Positions 1-9,954 of a DNA stretch of 64,000 nt are shown here, piece by piece (the stretch's first letter is position 1; each line of letters starts with the position of its first letter). The position numbers were made by a program, and so were the translations under genes. Below the pieces are notes generated by a model that was given only the letters and a program-made list of their open reading frames with translations, was not told where the DNA came from and did not search any database. The DNA comes from an uncultured bacterium (GTDB taxonomy: Bacteria > Bacillota > Clostridia > Lachnospirales > Lachnospiraceae), in NCBI GenBank assembly GCA_947381965.1, contig CANCXX010000026.1:1-64000 (forward strand). Direction: 5' to 3'.

Positions 1-138
1 CAGGCTTTATGCGGCCTGTGGCAAGTTTTCTTTTATTTAACTGTTGAACTCCCGATTTCTTTTTATAATATTAAGACTTTTTTAGAAATAAAATAGCAAA
101 AATATAGTTAAAAAGATGATGTGGATATGAAAAGATGC

Positions 139-167
139 TTGACAGATATCAGCGCAGATGCTATAGT
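139..167 (+). promoter_or_regulatory. Sigma-A promoter of the rplU operon
   Basis: TTGACA at 139-144, a 17-base spacer and TATAGT at 162-167 closely match the vegetative consensus. It lies about 100 bases before rplU, which leaves a long untranslated leader. Confidence 0.75.
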
Positions 168-173
168 GTATGA

Positions 174-262
174 GTATGCCGCATAACGAGGCTTAAGTGT
201 GCTTATTATAAGTCCGCCGTAGTTAGCGAGTAAAGTCAGCTTTAGCTGATTAGTATAGGAGG
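174..262 (+). promoter_or_regulatory. Structured 5' leader of rplU, candidate L21 leader
   Basis: About 90 transcribed bases separate the predicted start site from the AGGAGG ribosome-binding site. The segment includes a small hairpin (TCAGC at 236-240 pairing with GCTGA at 245-249) just upstream of that site. Firmicute rplU operons often carry an autoregulatory L21 leader RNA at this position. Assignment to that family is by position and is not confirmed by a covariance model. Confidence 0.5.
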
Positions 263-268
263 TGCCAT

Positions 269-574
269 ATGTACGCAATCATTGCAACAGGTGGAAAACA
301 GTATAAGGTTTCCGAAGGGGATGTGTTAAAGGTTGAGAAGCTTGACGCACAGCCGGGAGACGCTGTGACATTTGACCAGGTTGTCGCTATCAGCGACAAT
401 GGGCTTAAGGTTGCCGGTGATGTAGCAAATGCCAGTGTAACTGCAACTGTAGTAGAACAGGGCAGAGGACGCAAGGTTATTGTCTACAAGTATAAGAGAA
501 AAACCGGATATCATAAGAAAAACGGTCACAGGCAAGCATACACACAGGTTAAGATTGAAAAGATCAATGCTTAA
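269..574 (+). CDS. rplU: 50S ribosomal protein L21
   Basis: This 101-residue protein is full length for bacterial L21 and opens with the family signature [18 protein letters not shown]. The basic C-terminal half carries the [10 protein letters not shown] motif. L21 binds 23S rRNA domain I and assembles with L20 in the large subunit. The start is set by AGGAGG about 6 bases before the ATG. It is the first gene of the three-gene rplU-prp-rpmA operon, and prp begins 3 bases after its stop. It is probably autoregulated through the leader. Confidence 0.97.
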   Translation: MYAIIATGGKQYKVSEGDVLKVEKLDAQPGDAVTFDQVVAISDNGLKVAGDVANASVTATVVEQGRGRKVIVYKYKRKTGYHKKNGHRQAYTQVKIEKINA

Positions 575-577
575 AGT

Positions 578-907
578 ATGACTACAATAACGATTATAAA
601 ATCCAAAAGTGGGGAATATAAAAGAGTAACCTGTACAGGACATGCGGGATATGCCAAAGCAGGCAGTGATATTGTATGCAGTGCAGTATCAATTCTGGTT
701 ATAAACACAATTAATTCACTTGATGTGCTGACTAAAAACCGCATAGAAGTAAGAAGCGATGAAGAAGCAGGAATGATTGACTGCTGTTTTGCAGATAAGC
801 TTGATAAAGCAGGACTTCTTCTTCTTGACTCCATGGTACTTGGATTGCAGAGTGTCGTATCTGAATACGGCAGAAAGCACTTAAAACTTATATTCAGGGA
901 GGTGTAA
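578..907 (+). CDS. prp: Ribosomal-processing cysteine protease Prp
   Basis: This 109-residue protein belongs to the Prp (YsxB) family, found between rplU and rpmA in Firmicutes. The catalytic dyad is visible as His22 in GHAGYA and Cys34 in DIVCSAVS. Known family members remove the N-terminal extension of ribosomal protein L27, an essential step for ribosome function in Staphylococcus. The substrate, rpmA, is encoded 2 bases downstream and has the expected cleavage site. No strong ribosome-binding site precedes the ATG, so translation is probably coupled to rplU. Confidence 0.94.
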   Translation: MTTITIIKSKSGEYKRVTCTGHAGYAKAGSDIVCSAVSILVINTINSLDVLTKNRIEVRSDEEAGMIDCCFADKLDKAGLLLLDSMVLGLQSVVSEYGRKHLKLIFREV

Positions 908-909
908 AA

Positions 910-1194
910 ATGTTAAAGCTGAACCTTCAATTTTTTGCTCATAAAAAAGGTGTTGGATCTACCAAAAACGGCAGAGATTCCGAAGCCAAAAGACTGGGTG
1001 CAAAGAGAGCTGACGGTCAATTCGTAAAGGCTGGAAATATTTTATACAGGCAGCGCGGAACCAAAATCCATCCTGGCATCAATGTAGGACGGGGCGGTGA
1101 TGATACACTGTTCGCATTAGTTGACGGAGTACTTAGATTCGAAAGAAAAGGAAGAGATAAGAAACAAGCTTCCGTATATCCTGTAGAGAAGTAG
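910..1194 (+). CDS. rpmA: 50S ribosomal protein L27 with cleavable N-terminal extension
   Basis: This 94-residue L27 starts with [14 protein letters not shown], the extended N-terminus typical of Firmicutes. Prp is expected to cut between Phe9 and Ala10, exposing the mature end that reaches towards the peptidyl-transferase centre. The rest is canonical L27 ([10 protein letters not shown], then [15 protein letters not shown]). A strong GGGAGGTG site overlapping the prp stop drives translation. A terminator follows, ending the operon. Confidence 0.97.
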   Translation: MLKLNLQFFAHKKGVGSTKNGRDSEAKRLGAKRADGQFVKAGNILYRQRGTKIHPGINVGRGGDDTLFALVDGVLRFERKGRDKKQASVYPVEK

Positions 1195-1207
1195 TACGAA
1201 TTAACAT

Positions 1208-1240
1208 GGCATCAAACAACTCTTTGTTTGATGCCTTTTT
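1208..1240 (+). terminator. Rho-independent terminator after rpmA
   Basis: A perfect 10-bp stem (GGCATCAAAC with GTTTGATGCC) closes an 8-base loop and is followed by TTTTT. It separates the rplU operon from obg. Confidence 0.9.
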
Positions 1241-1271
1241 CAAATAACTTTTTGACTGAAAAACCTTTTAG

Positions 1272-2582
<1,311 letters not shown>

Positions 2583-2592
2583 GAGGATACCA

Positions 2593-2886
2593 ATGACAAG
2601 CAAACAACGTGCATATTTAAAAGGACTGGCAATGAATCTGGAACCTGTCTTTCAAATTGGAAAATCAGGGCTTACGCCGGAAGTAACGGAAGCTGTCAGG
2701 GAAACCTTCCATACCAGGGAACTGGTAAAGATTGCTGTGTTAAAAAACTGCCTCCAGGATCCGGAACAGATAGCCGGTTTCCTTGCTGACAGAACAGGCT
2801 CTGCGACGGTACAGGTGATTGGCAGAAAGATTGTATTATATAAAGAAAGCAAGGAACACAAAAAAATCATACTTCCGGGGGAGTAA
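2593..2886 (+). CDS. yhbY: YhbY family CRM-domain RNA-binding protein
   Basis: A 97-residue single CRM (YhbY) domain protein, with the family opening LTSKQRAYLKGLA-like motif and the GKSGLTPEV loop that contacts RNA. YhbY associates with pre-50S ribosomal particles. An upstream in-frame ATG at 2521 lies inside obg; AGGAGG at 2582-2587 points to 2593 as the real start. The gene sits 10 bases after obg and 2 bases before nadD. Confidence 0.92.
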   Translation: MTSKQRAYLKGLAMNLEPVFQIGKSGLTPEVTEAVRETFHTRELVKIAVLKNCLQDPEQIAGFLADRTGSATVQVIGRKIVLYKESKEHKKIILPGE

Positions 2887-2888
2887 TT

Positions 2889-3494
2889 ATGAAAAAGAAA
2901 ACGGGTATTATGGGAGGGACCTTTAACCCAGTTCATAACGGACATTTACTTCTTGCAGAAACTGCACGGGAGTTTTTTGGACTGGACAAAGTAATTTTTA
3001 TGCCCAGCGGAAATCCCTATATGAAAAAAAATGCCATTATTCCAGATGGAAACTTAAGGGTGCAGATGCTGGAACATGCAGTTAAGGAAAATCCATATTT
3101 CAGGCTTTCACGGATGGAAGTGGAAAGAGAGGGTCCAACTTATACATGTGATACACTGGTTAAACTGCGGGAACTGAATCCGGAAGAAGAATATTATTTC
3201 ATTATGGGGGCGGACAGTCTTCTTACGCTGGAAAGCTGGAAAAATCCTGAAATTATTTTTCAAAATTGTGTAATTGCGGCGGCGGTGCGCGGTACAGGGA
3301 CGGAGGATAAAATTAAAAAAATTGCAGATTATCTGACTGAATCCTATCAGTCGGATATTCGGATTATGCCTTCGAGATATATTGATATTTCGTCTTCTGA
3401 AATTAGAAAGCGAATAAAGGATGGGCGGTCAGTACGCTATATGATTCCTGACAGTGTAATAGCATACATTGAAAAAGAAGGACTATATCGTTAG
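2889..3494 (+). CDS. nadD: Nicotinate-nucleotide adenylyltransferase
   Basis: This 201-residue cytosolic enzyme adenylylates nicotinate mononucleotide to deamido-NAD, the penultimate step in NAD synthesis. The nucleotidyltransferase motif GGTFNPVHNGHLLLA is at residues 9-23, and the C-terminal SSSEIRKRI matches the family ISSTxIR motif. The length is typical. It follows yhbY by 2 bases and precedes yqeK, a pairing common in Firmicutes. Confidence 0.95.
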   Translation: MKKKTGIMGGTFNPVHNGHLLLAETAREFFGLDKVIFMPSGNPYMKKNAIIPDGNLRVQMLEHAVKENPYFRLSRMEVEREGPTYTCDTLVKLRELNPEEEYYFIMGADSLLTLESWKNPEIIFQNCVIAAAVRGTGTEDKIKKIADYLTESYQSDIRIMPSRYIDISSSEIRKRIKDGRSVRYMIPDSVIAYIEKEGLYR

Positions 3495-3516
3495 AAAAAT
3501 ATGCAGGGGGATGAAC

Positions 3517-4113
3517 ATGAAAACTGTTGACAATAGAAAAATACGGAAAAGAATGGAAAAAGCCCTTGATCCTAAACGTTTTGAACATACACTTGGAGTA
3601 GCCTATACAGCTGCGTCCCTTGCTATGTGCTATCAGGAAAATGCACAAAAAGCCCTGACAGCCGGTCTTTTGCATGACTGTGCCAAGTGCATGGATAATG
3701 ATAAAAAACTGCATATATGCGAAAAACACAATATTCCGGTTTCCGATATAGAAAAAAGAAACCCATATCTGCTTCATGCAAAAGTAGGCAGCTACATTGC
3801 CAGAAAACAATTTCATATTAATGATAAAGACATTTTAAATGCCATTTTGTATCATACTACAGGAAGACCGGCAATGTCCTGCCTTGAAAAAATTATTTTC
3901 ATTGCAGATTATATTGAGCCTGGAAGAAAACATGCACCGAATCTTCCATTAATACGTAAACTGGCATTCCAGGATCTGGATGAAGCGCTTTTACAAATAC
4001 TAAAAGATACATTAATATATCTTCAGGATATTGATACCCCTGACCCTATGACACAGCAGACCTATGATTATTATGTTACTTATAGGAACTGTACCAAAAG
4101 AGAGGAGGAATAA
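3517..4113 (+). CDS. yqeK: HD-domain hydrolase YqeK (Ap4A hydrolase family)
   Basis: A 198-residue HD-superfamily phosphohydrolase with HTLGVAY, the metal-binding HD in LLHDCAKC, a later histidine in LYHTTGRP, and IIFIADYIEPGRK, the YqeK signature. Firmicute YqeK enzymes symmetrically hydrolyse diadenosine tetraphosphate. The longest frame starts at 3469, inside nadD. The AGGGGG at 3505-3510 best fits ATG 3517 (6-base spacing); 3511 is the alternative. It is the fourth gene of the obg operon. Confidence 0.9.
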   Translation: MKTVDNRKIRKRMEKALDPKRFEHTLGVAYTAASLAMCYQENAQKALTAGLLHDCAKCMDNDKKLHICEKHNIPVSDIEKRNPYLLHAKVGSYIARKQFHINDKDILNAILYHTTGRPAMSCLEKIIFIADYIEPGRKHAPNLPLIRKLAFQDLDEALLQILKDTLIYLQDIDTPDPMTQQTYDYYVTYRNCTKREEE

Positions 4114-4114
4114 A

Positions 4115-4492
4115 ATGGCAGATATAACACAAGAAAAAATAAAAGAGCTTACCAAAATGGCAATAAAGGCTTTGAAGGATAAAAAAGCAGAAGACGTGAG
4201 AGTGATTGATATCAGCCAGGTTTCCGTTCTTGCCGATTATTTTATCATTGCAAACGGATCCAATAAAAGCCAGATACAGGCTTTATCAGACAATGTGGAA
4301 GAAAAGCTTGGCAGGGCAGGATATCTTCTCAGGCAAAAAGAGGGCTATACGAATGCAAATTGGGTGTTGCTTGACTTTGGGGATATTATAATTCATATTT
4401 TTGATCGTGAAAACAGACTTTTTTATGATCTGGAAAGAATTTGGCGTGATGGAAAGCTGATAAATGCAGACACATTTGAAATAGAAGCGTAA
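4115..4492 (+). CDS. rsfS: Ribosomal silencing factor RsfS
   Basis: This 125-residue RsfS/Iojap protein contains VSVLADYFIIANGSN and the C-terminal WVLLDFGDIIIHIF block diagnostic of the family. It binds L14 and blocks joining of ribosomal subunits when nutrients are scarce. The start at 4115 follows GAGGAGG. A longer frame from 4064 runs into yqeK and was rejected. It is the last gene before a strong terminator. Confidence 0.95.
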   Translation: MADITQEKIKELTKMAIKALKDKKAEDVRVIDISQVSVLADYFIIANGSNKSQIQALSDNVEEKLGRAGYLLRQKEGYTNANWVLLDFGDIIIHIFDRENRLFYDLERIWRDGKLINADTFEIEA

Positions 4493-4504
4493 CAAATTTT
4501 TACC

Positions 4505-4545
4505 CGAAAGCAGCTGGAGATATAACCAGCTGCTTTCGTTTTTTT
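4505..4545 (+). terminator. Terminator after rsfS, probably bidirectional
   Basis: A 13-bp perfect stem (CGAAAGCAGCTGG with CCAGCTGCTTTCG) around an 8-base loop is followed by seven Ts. It separates the obg operon from the convergent DUF378 gene. Confidence 0.92.
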
Positions 4546-4553
4546 GAAACTGA

Positions 4554-4772
4554 TTATTCTTTTGCCTCGGCAGTACCACCTGCATACATATAAAATGTAA
4601 TCAGATAGACGCCGCAGATACCAACCAGTGCATAGACAATTCTGGATATCCATGACATATTTCCAAAGATAAAGGAAACCAGGTCAAAAGAGAAAAATCC
4701 GATAAGTCCCCAGTTAACTGCACCGATAATTGCGATTGTAAGCGCAATATAATCCAGACATTTATTATTCAT
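4554..4772 (-). CDS. DUF378 family small membrane protein
   Basis: A 72-residue protein with two hydrophobic helices (about 8-32 and 44-65). The NWGLIG and VYALVG motifs are typical of DUF378. Its function is not established. The start is placed at 4772, because GGAGG lies 7 bases upstream; an earlier ATG at 4790 lacks a site. It stands alone on the minus strand between two plus-strand operons. Confidence 0.85.
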   Translation of the reverse strand: MNNKCLDYIALTIAIIGAVNWGLIGFFSFDLVSFIFGNMSWISRIVYALVGICGVYLITFYMYAGGTAEAKE

Positions 4773-4941
4773 ATCAATACCTCCATTCATTCATTTTATG
4801 AAACCCTTTTTCTTTCTGGCTTTCAGTTTTATTTTTTCCTACTGCTTAAAATATATACTTTCATAAAAAATCCAATATTGATAAAAAACAGGAAAGTATG
4901 TAAATTTATACATTAATATAAATAAAAATTTAATTACAAAG

Positions 4942-4970
4942 TTGACAAGGTAATATAATTGGAGTATGAT
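4942..4970 (+). promoter_or_regulatory. Sigma-A promoter of livK
   Basis: TTGACA at 4942-4947, a 17-base spacer and TATGAT at 4965-4970. The livK start codon lies about 37 bases downstream. Confidence 0.8.
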
Positions 4971-5007
4971 TGCTCATGAAGAAATTTTAGATAGAGGAGG
5001 AAAATTT

Positions 5008-6288
5008 ATGAAAAAAAGAGTAGTGAGCCTTTTACTTGTGGCAGCTATGTCCATGGCAACACTTGCCGGATGTGGCGGTGATACCAAGAAAGCAGCTGAT
5101 GGAGGTTCAAATGCGGCAACAGAAGATAAGGCATCTTCTGATGAAAACAGTGATAATACAACCGCAGATGAAAAAGAGGATACCACCAATGCGGCTGGAG
5201 ACAGCACAGGCGCAGAAGGCGCAGCATTTAAGATTGGTGCAATTGGCCCTTCCACAGGCGATGCTGCTGTTTATGGTATTGCAGTACAAAATGGCGCAGA
5301 CCTTGCAGTTAAGGAAATCAATGAAGCAGGAGGCATTAACGGCTATCAGATTGAGTACAATTTCCAGGATGATGAGTGTGACAATGAAAAATCTGTCAAT
5401 GCTTATAATACATTAAAAGACTGGGGAATGCAGATGTTAGTGGGAACCACCACCAGCGGATGCTGTATTGCAGTGGCAGCAGAATCTGCTAATGATAACA
5501 TGTTCCAGCTTACACCATCAGGTTCTTCTGTAGATATTATCAAAAATAATGATAATGTATATCAGGTTTGTTTTACAGACCCTAACCAGGGTGTTGGAGC
5601 AGCAGAGTATATCGGAACCAATGCAGTTGCACAGAAGGTTGCTGTAATATATGACAGTTCTGATGTATATTCTTCCGGTATCTACGAGAAGTTTGCCCAG
5701 GAAGCAGCTAACCAGCCATTTGAAATTGTTTCATCAGAAGCATTTACTTCCAGCAATAAGACAGATTTTTCTGTACAGCTTCAGAAGGCAAAAGATGCTG
5801 GTGCGGAACTTGTTTTCCTGCCAATCTACTATGCGGAAGCATCTTTAATTCTAACACAGGCAAACAGCATGGGCTATACACCCAAATTCTTTGGTTGTGA
5901 CGGGTTGGATGGTATTTTGAATGTAGAAAATTTTGACGCTGCTTTAGCAGAAGGCGTAATGCTGTTGACACCTTTTGCAGCAGATGCAGAAGATGAAGCA
6001 ACAAAATCTTTTGTAAGCGCTTATGAGGCTGCCTATGGCGATACACCGAATCAGTTTGCAGCAGATGCCTATGATGCAGTTTATATTCTTAAGGCGGCCA
6101 TCGAAAAGAGCGGAGCTACACCGGATGAAAGCGCTTCTGATATTTGTGAAAAGCTTAAAGGCGCTATGGCAGAAATCAATGTAGATGGTCTTACAGGTGA
6201 AGCAATGTCCTGGGATGCTGACGGCGCTGTCAATAAAGCTCCTAAGGCGATGGAAATTGTAAATGGAACATATTCTTTAATCCAATAA
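5008..6288 (+). CDS. livK: Branched-chain amino-acid ABC transporter, substrate-binding lipoprotein
   Basis: A 426-residue secreted lipoprotein. The signal peptide MKKRVVSLLLVAAMSMATLA ends at the lipobox cysteine in LAGCGG. An acidic, Ser/Thr/Asn-rich linker (about residues 28-75) follows, then a type I periplasmic-binding (Leu/Ile/Val-binding) domain starting FKIGAIGPSTGDAAVYG. It should be tethered to the outer membrane face and deliver Leu/Ile/Val or a related amino acid to LivHM. The start follows GAGGAGG. A weak terminator-like hairpin separates it from livHMGF, which would let the binding protein be made in excess. Confidence 0.93.
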   Translation: MKKRVVSLLLVAAMSMATLAGCGGDTKKAADGGSNAATEDKASSDENSDNTTADEKEDTTNAAGDSTGAEGAAFKIGAIGPSTGDAAVYGIAVQNGADLAVKEINEAGGINGYQIEYNFQDDECDNEKSVNAYNTLKDWGMQMLVGTTTSGCCIAVAAESANDNMFQLTPSGSSVDIIKNNDNVYQVCFTDPNQGVGAAEYIGTNAVAQKVAVIYDSSDVYSSGIYEKFAQEAANQPFEIVSSEAFTSSNKTDFSVQLQKAKDAGAELVFLPIYYAEASLILTQANSMGYTPKFFGCDGLDGILNVENFDAALAEGVMLLTPFAADAEDEATKSFVSAYEAAYGDTPNQFAADAYDAVYILKAAIEKSGATPDESASDICEKLKGAMAEINVDGLTGEAMSWDADGAVNKAPKAMEIVNGTYSLIQ

Positions 6289-6321
6289 TGGAATTATTTA
6301 GCAATGTATAAAGGCTACCAG

Positions 6322-6348
6322 AGAGGGTTGCAGTGGCAGCCCTCTTTT
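6322..6348 (+). terminator. Hairpin after livK, likely partial terminator
   Basis: AGAGGG pairs with CCCTCT, with extra pairing inside, followed by only TTTT. The short T run suggests incomplete termination between livK and livH. Confidence 0.55.
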
Positions 6349-6366
6349 GTGATATGGGAAAAAAAC

Positions 6367-6396
6367 TTGCCAGCAGACTGTTACATCTGCTATACT
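6367..6396 (+). promoter_or_regulatory. Possible internal promoter for livHMGF
   Basis: TTGCCA at 6367-6372, an 18-base spacer and TATACT at 6391-6396 lie downstream of the livK hairpin and about 80 bases before livH. Confidence 0.5.
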
Positions 6397-6478
6397 AAGT
6401 AGAAGCGTGCTGTGATATCTGCATGCTCAAATACCCCCACAGATATTCGGAAACAAAAAAATACGCAGAGGTGTTCTT

Positions 6479-7363
6479 ATGAGTTTTATATCTTATTTAA
6501 TTAATGGAATCAGTTTGGGAAGTGTTTACGCTATTATTGCACTTGGTTATACAATGGTATATGGCATTGCCAAAATGTTGAACTTTGCCCATGGCGATGT
6601 AATTATGGTTGGCGGTTTTACCATATTTTTTGCAGTCAGTATGCAGGGGCTTCCTCCTGCCGTTGGTATTCTTCTGGCTGTAGTGCTGTGTACACTGCTC
6701 GGAATTACGATTGAATATATTGCATACAGACCCCTTCGCCAGGCTGCATCCTCCCTTGCCGTGCTGATTACGGCAATTGGCGTCAGTTATTTTCTGCAGA
6801 ATATGGCACTGCTTATTTTTGGCGCAAACACCAAAGCTTTTACATCTGTTGTTACAATACCAGCGGTTAAATTAGCTGATGGCCAGATTACAATTTCAGG
6901 TGAAACCATTGTAACAATTATTTCCTGTATTATTATTATGACCGGACTAATGTTTTTTATAAACAAAACAAAAGTCGGGCAGGCGATGCTTGCGGTTTCG
7001 GAAGATAAAGGAGCTGCACAACTGATGGGGATTAATGTAAATGGGACAATTTCCCTTACCTTTGCTATTGGGTCAGCCTTAGCTGCCATCGCAGGGATGC
7101 TTCTGTGCTCAGCTTACCCCTCCCTTACCCCCTACACAGGTTCCATGCCGGGGATTAAAGCTTTTGTTGCCGCTGTGTTTGGAGGTATTGGTTCAATTCC
7201 GGGAGCATTGATTGGCGGAATTGTACTTGGTATTATTGAAATCCTGGGTAAAGCATATATTTCATCCCAAATGGCAGATGCAATTGTGTTTATGGTATTG
7301 ATTATTGTCCTTCTTGTAAAGCCTACGGGTATTCTTGGCAAAAAAATACAGGAAAAGGTATAA
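6479..7363 (+). CDS. livH: Branched-chain amino-acid ABC transporter permease LivH
   Basis: A 294-residue inner-membrane permease with about eight hydrophobic segments. The LivH signature regions are visible: LINGISLGSVYAIIALGYTMVYG near the N-terminus and VFGGIGSIPGALIGGIVLG near residue 235. It pairs with LivM to form the transmembrane channel. AGAGGTG precedes the start. It is the first gene of livH-livM-livG-livF, in the order usual for this transporter class. Confidence 0.95.
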   Translation: MSFISYLINGISLGSVYAIIALGYTMVYGIAKMLNFAHGDVIMVGGFTIFFAVSMQGLPPAVGILLAVVLCTLLGITIEYIAYRPLRQAASSLAVLITAIGVSYFLQNMALLIFGANTKAFTSVVTIPAVKLADGQITISGETIVTIISCIIIMTGLMFFINKTKVGQAMLAVSEDKGAAQLMGINVNGTISLTFAIGSALAAIAGMLLCSAYPSLTPYTGSMPGIKAFVAAVFGGIGSIPGALIGGIVLGIIEILGKAYISSQMADAIVFMVLIIVLLVKPTGILGKKIQEKV

Positions 7364-7378
7364 GGGGAGGATATAATA

Positions 7379-8440
7379 ATGAAGAAACTCAAATTAAATA
7401 AAAATACAAAAGAAAATATCGTTACGTATGGTCTTGTGATTGCTGCATGGCTTATTATGGAAATTTTGATAAGCGGCGGAAAAGTATCCAGCCTTATGCA
7501 GGGGCTTTTGGTTCCTTTATGTGTTTATGTTATTCTTGCGGTATCCCTAAACCTGACAGTCGGCATCCTTGGTGAGCTTAGTCTTGGTCATGCAGGGTTT
7601 ATGTGTGTAGGCGCTTTTACTGGCGCTTTCTTCTCAAGATATATGCAGGAGATTATTACTGTAGGTATCCTTCGGTTTATACTGGCCATTTTGATTGGGG
7701 CAATATCTGCCGGAATTATTGGTTTTTTAATTGGAATGCCGGTTTTAAGGCTGCGGGGAGATTACCTTGCGATTGTAACCCTTGCATTTGGGGAAATAAT
7801 ACAGAATATCATCAATGTTTTATATATAGGAAGGGACAGTGATGGCCTGCATTTTTCAATGAAAGATTCGCTGTCACTTGGTTTAAAGGAAGATGGGGAT
7901 GTAATCATCAATGGGGCCCAGGGGATTACAGGAACACCCAAAGATTCCACTTTTACGATTGGCGTCATATTGATTATCATAACATTAATTATTGTACTTA
8001 ATCTGATTCACTCCAGGGATGGCCGTGCGATTATGTCCATCCGGGATAACTTAATTGCCGCTGAATCTATTGGTATCAATATTACAAAATATAAGCTGAT
8101 GGCGTTTTCAATCTCCGCCTCGCTTGCCGGTGTTGCAGGCGTATTGTATGCGCATAACTTAAATAATCTTATGGCCACGCCAAAGAACTTCGGTTATAAC
8201 ATGTCGATTATGATTCTTGTTTTTGTGGTGCTTGGAGGAATTGGAAACATAAAGGGTTCCATTATTTCTGCAATTATATTGACCCTGCTTCCTGAACTTT
8301 TAAGGGGACTTAGCAATTACCGTATGCTGATTTATTCCATCGTTTTGATAGTTATGATGCTGTTCAACTGGAGTCCGAAGCTGATTGAGCTTCGCAAAAG
8401 ATACTCTTTCAGGCGGCTGTTTAAAAAGGAGGTACAGTAA
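7379..8440 (+). CDS. livM: Branched-chain amino-acid ABC transporter permease LivM
   Basis: A 353-residue multi-pass permease carrying LivM hallmarks: AVSLNLTVGILGELSLGHAGF in the first third, the MPVLRLRGDYLAIVTLAFGEI block, and the loop VVLGGIGNIKGS near the C-terminus. It is the partner of LivH. It starts 15 bases after livH with a GGGGAGG site, and livG begins 2 bases after its stop. Confidence 0.95.
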   Translation: MKKLKLNKNTKENIVTYGLVIAAWLIMEILISGGKVSSLMQGLLVPLCVYVILAVSLNLTVGILGELSLGHAGFMCVGAFTGAFFSRYMQEIITVGILRFILAILIGAISAGIIGFLIGMPVLRLRGDYLAIVTLAFGEIIQNIINVLYIGRDSDGLHFSMKDSLSLGLKEDGDVIINGAQGITGTPKDSTFTIGVILIIITLIIVLNLIHSRDGRAIMSIRDNLIAAESIGINITKYKLMAFSISASLAGVAGVLYAHNLNNLMATPKNFGYNMSIMILVFVVLGGIGNIKGSIISAIILTLLPELLRGLSNYRMLIYSIVLIVMMLFNWSPKLIELRKRYSFRRLFKKEVQ

Positions 8441-8442
8441 CC

Positions 8443-9204
8443 ATGGCGGCATTATTGGAAGTAAAAAATTTGGGAATTTCTTTTGGCGGACTTCGTGCAG
8501 TGGACGATTTTGAAATTTCCATTAAAAAGGGAGAGCTGTATGGTTTAATAGGACCTAATGGCGCTGGAAAAACAACGGTTTTTAATCTGCTTACAGGGGT
8601 ATATAAACCAAGTGAAGGGGTAATTACATTAGATGGAAAAGACATTACCGGATTGAAAACAATAGACATAAATAAAGCCGGTATTGCCCGAACCTTTCAA
8701 AATATTAGGCTGTTTAAGGAACTTAGCGTTATTGACAATGTAAAGGCCGGCCTTCATAATCATTATAAATATTCTACCATAGAGGGCATTTTACGGATGC
8801 CAAATTACTTTAAAATGGAAAAAGCCATGACAGAAAAAGCTATGGAGCTTTTAAGCGTATTTGAACTGGACAATGAGGCGGAATATCTGGCGGCTAATCT
8901 GCCATATGGTAAACAGCGCAAGCTGGAGATTGCAAGGGCGCTTGCAACAGAGCCGAAGCTTTTGCTCCTGGATGAACCTGCCGCAGGCATGAATCCCAAT
9001 GAAACGATGGAGCTTATGGAAACCATCCGTTTTGTACGTGATAATTTTGATATGACAATTCTTTTAATTGAGCATGACATGAAACTGGTGTCAGGAATCT
9101 GTGAAGAACTTACGGTGCTCAATTTCGGCCGGATCTTATCCAAAGGTACTACCAGTGCCGTGCTGAATGATCCGCAGGTTATCACAGCATATTTAGGCGA
9201 ATAG
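8443..9204 (+). CDS. livG: Branched-chain amino-acid ABC transporter ATPase LivG
   Basis: This 253-residue ATPase has Walker A GPNGAGKTTVFN, Q-loop ARTFQNIRLF and Walker B LLLLDEPAAGMNP, plus the LivG-type ending VLNDPQVITAYLGE. The signature region reads LPYGKQRKLEIARAL, as is usual for LivG instead of LSGGQ. It powers LivHM together with LivF. Its start overlaps an AAGGAGG site inside the end of livM. Confidence 0.95.
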   Translation: MAALLEVKNLGISFGGLRAVDDFEISIKKGELYGLIGPNGAGKTTVFNLLTGVYKPSEGVITLDGKDITGLKTIDINKAGIARTFQNIRLFKELSVIDNVKAGLHNHYKYSTIEGILRMPNYFKMEKAMTEKAMELLSVFELDNEAEYLAANLPYGKQRKLEIARALATEPKLLLLDEPAAGMNPNETMELMETIRFVRDNFDMTILLIEHDMKLVSGICEELTVLNFGRILSKGTTSAVLNDPQVITAYLGE

Positions 9205-9223
9205 GCAACAGGAGGAATAAGCT

Positions 9224-9934
9224 ATGGCAATGCTTGAAGTAAAGGATTTGGAAGTATATTATGGAATGATACAGGCTATCAAAGGAGTTTCCTTTGAAGT
9301 AAATGAAGGAGAGGTGGTTGCGCTGATTGGTGCAAATGGCGCAGGAAAGACCACAATACTTCATACAGTGACAAGACTGCTTGAAGCAAAAAAGGGAACT
9401 GTTATATTTGACGGCAAGGATATAACCAAAATGCCGGCTCATAAAATTGTTTCCATGGGGATGGCTCATGTTCCTGAAGGAAGGCGGGTGTTCGCAAATT
9501 TGTCGGTACTTCAAAATCTGAAAATGGGGGCCTATACCAGGAAAGATAAGAATGAGATTGAAGAAACTTTAAAAACAGTATATAAACGCTTTCCCAGGCT
9601 GGAAGAACGCCAGAATCAATTAGCTGGAACTTTAAGTGGAGGAGAACAGCAGATGCTTGCTATGGGCAGGGCGCTAATGTCCCATCCAAGAATTATTCTT
9701 ATGGATGAGCCTTCTATGGGTCTTTCTCCAATATTTGTTAATGAAATATTTGATATCATAAAGAGTGTAAGCGCTGGCGGGACTACAGTACTTTTGGTAG
9801 AGCAAAATGCCAAAAAAGCGCTTTCTATTTCAGAGCGTGCCTATGTACTTGAAACAGGAAAGATAGTACTTGATGGAAAAGCAGATGACTTATTAAATAA
9901 CGATTCTATCAAAAAGGCCTATTTGGGTGAATAA
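9224..9934 (+). CDS. livF: Branched-chain amino-acid ABC transporter ATPase LivF
   Basis: A 236-residue ATPase with Walker A GANGAGKTTILH, the LivF-specific HVPEGRRVFANLSV block, signature LSGGEQQMLAMGRAL, and Walker B IILMDEPSMGLSP. It should form the heterodimeric motor with LivG. AGGAGG lies 8 bases before the ATG. The transporter genes end here; a cytidylate-kinase-like gene follows 20 bases later in the same transcript. Confidence 0.95.
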   Translation: MAMLEVKDLEVYYGMIQAIKGVSFEVNEGEVVALIGANGAGKTTILHTVTRLLEAKKGTVIFDGKDITKMPAHKIVSMGMAHVPEGRRVFANLSVLQNLKMGAYTRKDKNEIEETLKTVYKRFPRLEERQNQLAGTLSGGEQQMLAMGRALMSHPRIILMDEPSMGLSPIFVNEIFDIIKSVSAGGTTVLLVEQNAKKALSISERAYVLETGKIVLDGKADDLLNNDSIKKAYLGE

Positions 9935-9954
9935 AAATATTGGGGGTATTTTTT

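Noticed and set aside
1-60. Terminator or end of an upstream gene at the window edge
   Set aside because: A possible AGGC/GCCT pairing is seen, but the sequence is cut at the edge, so it cannot be supported.
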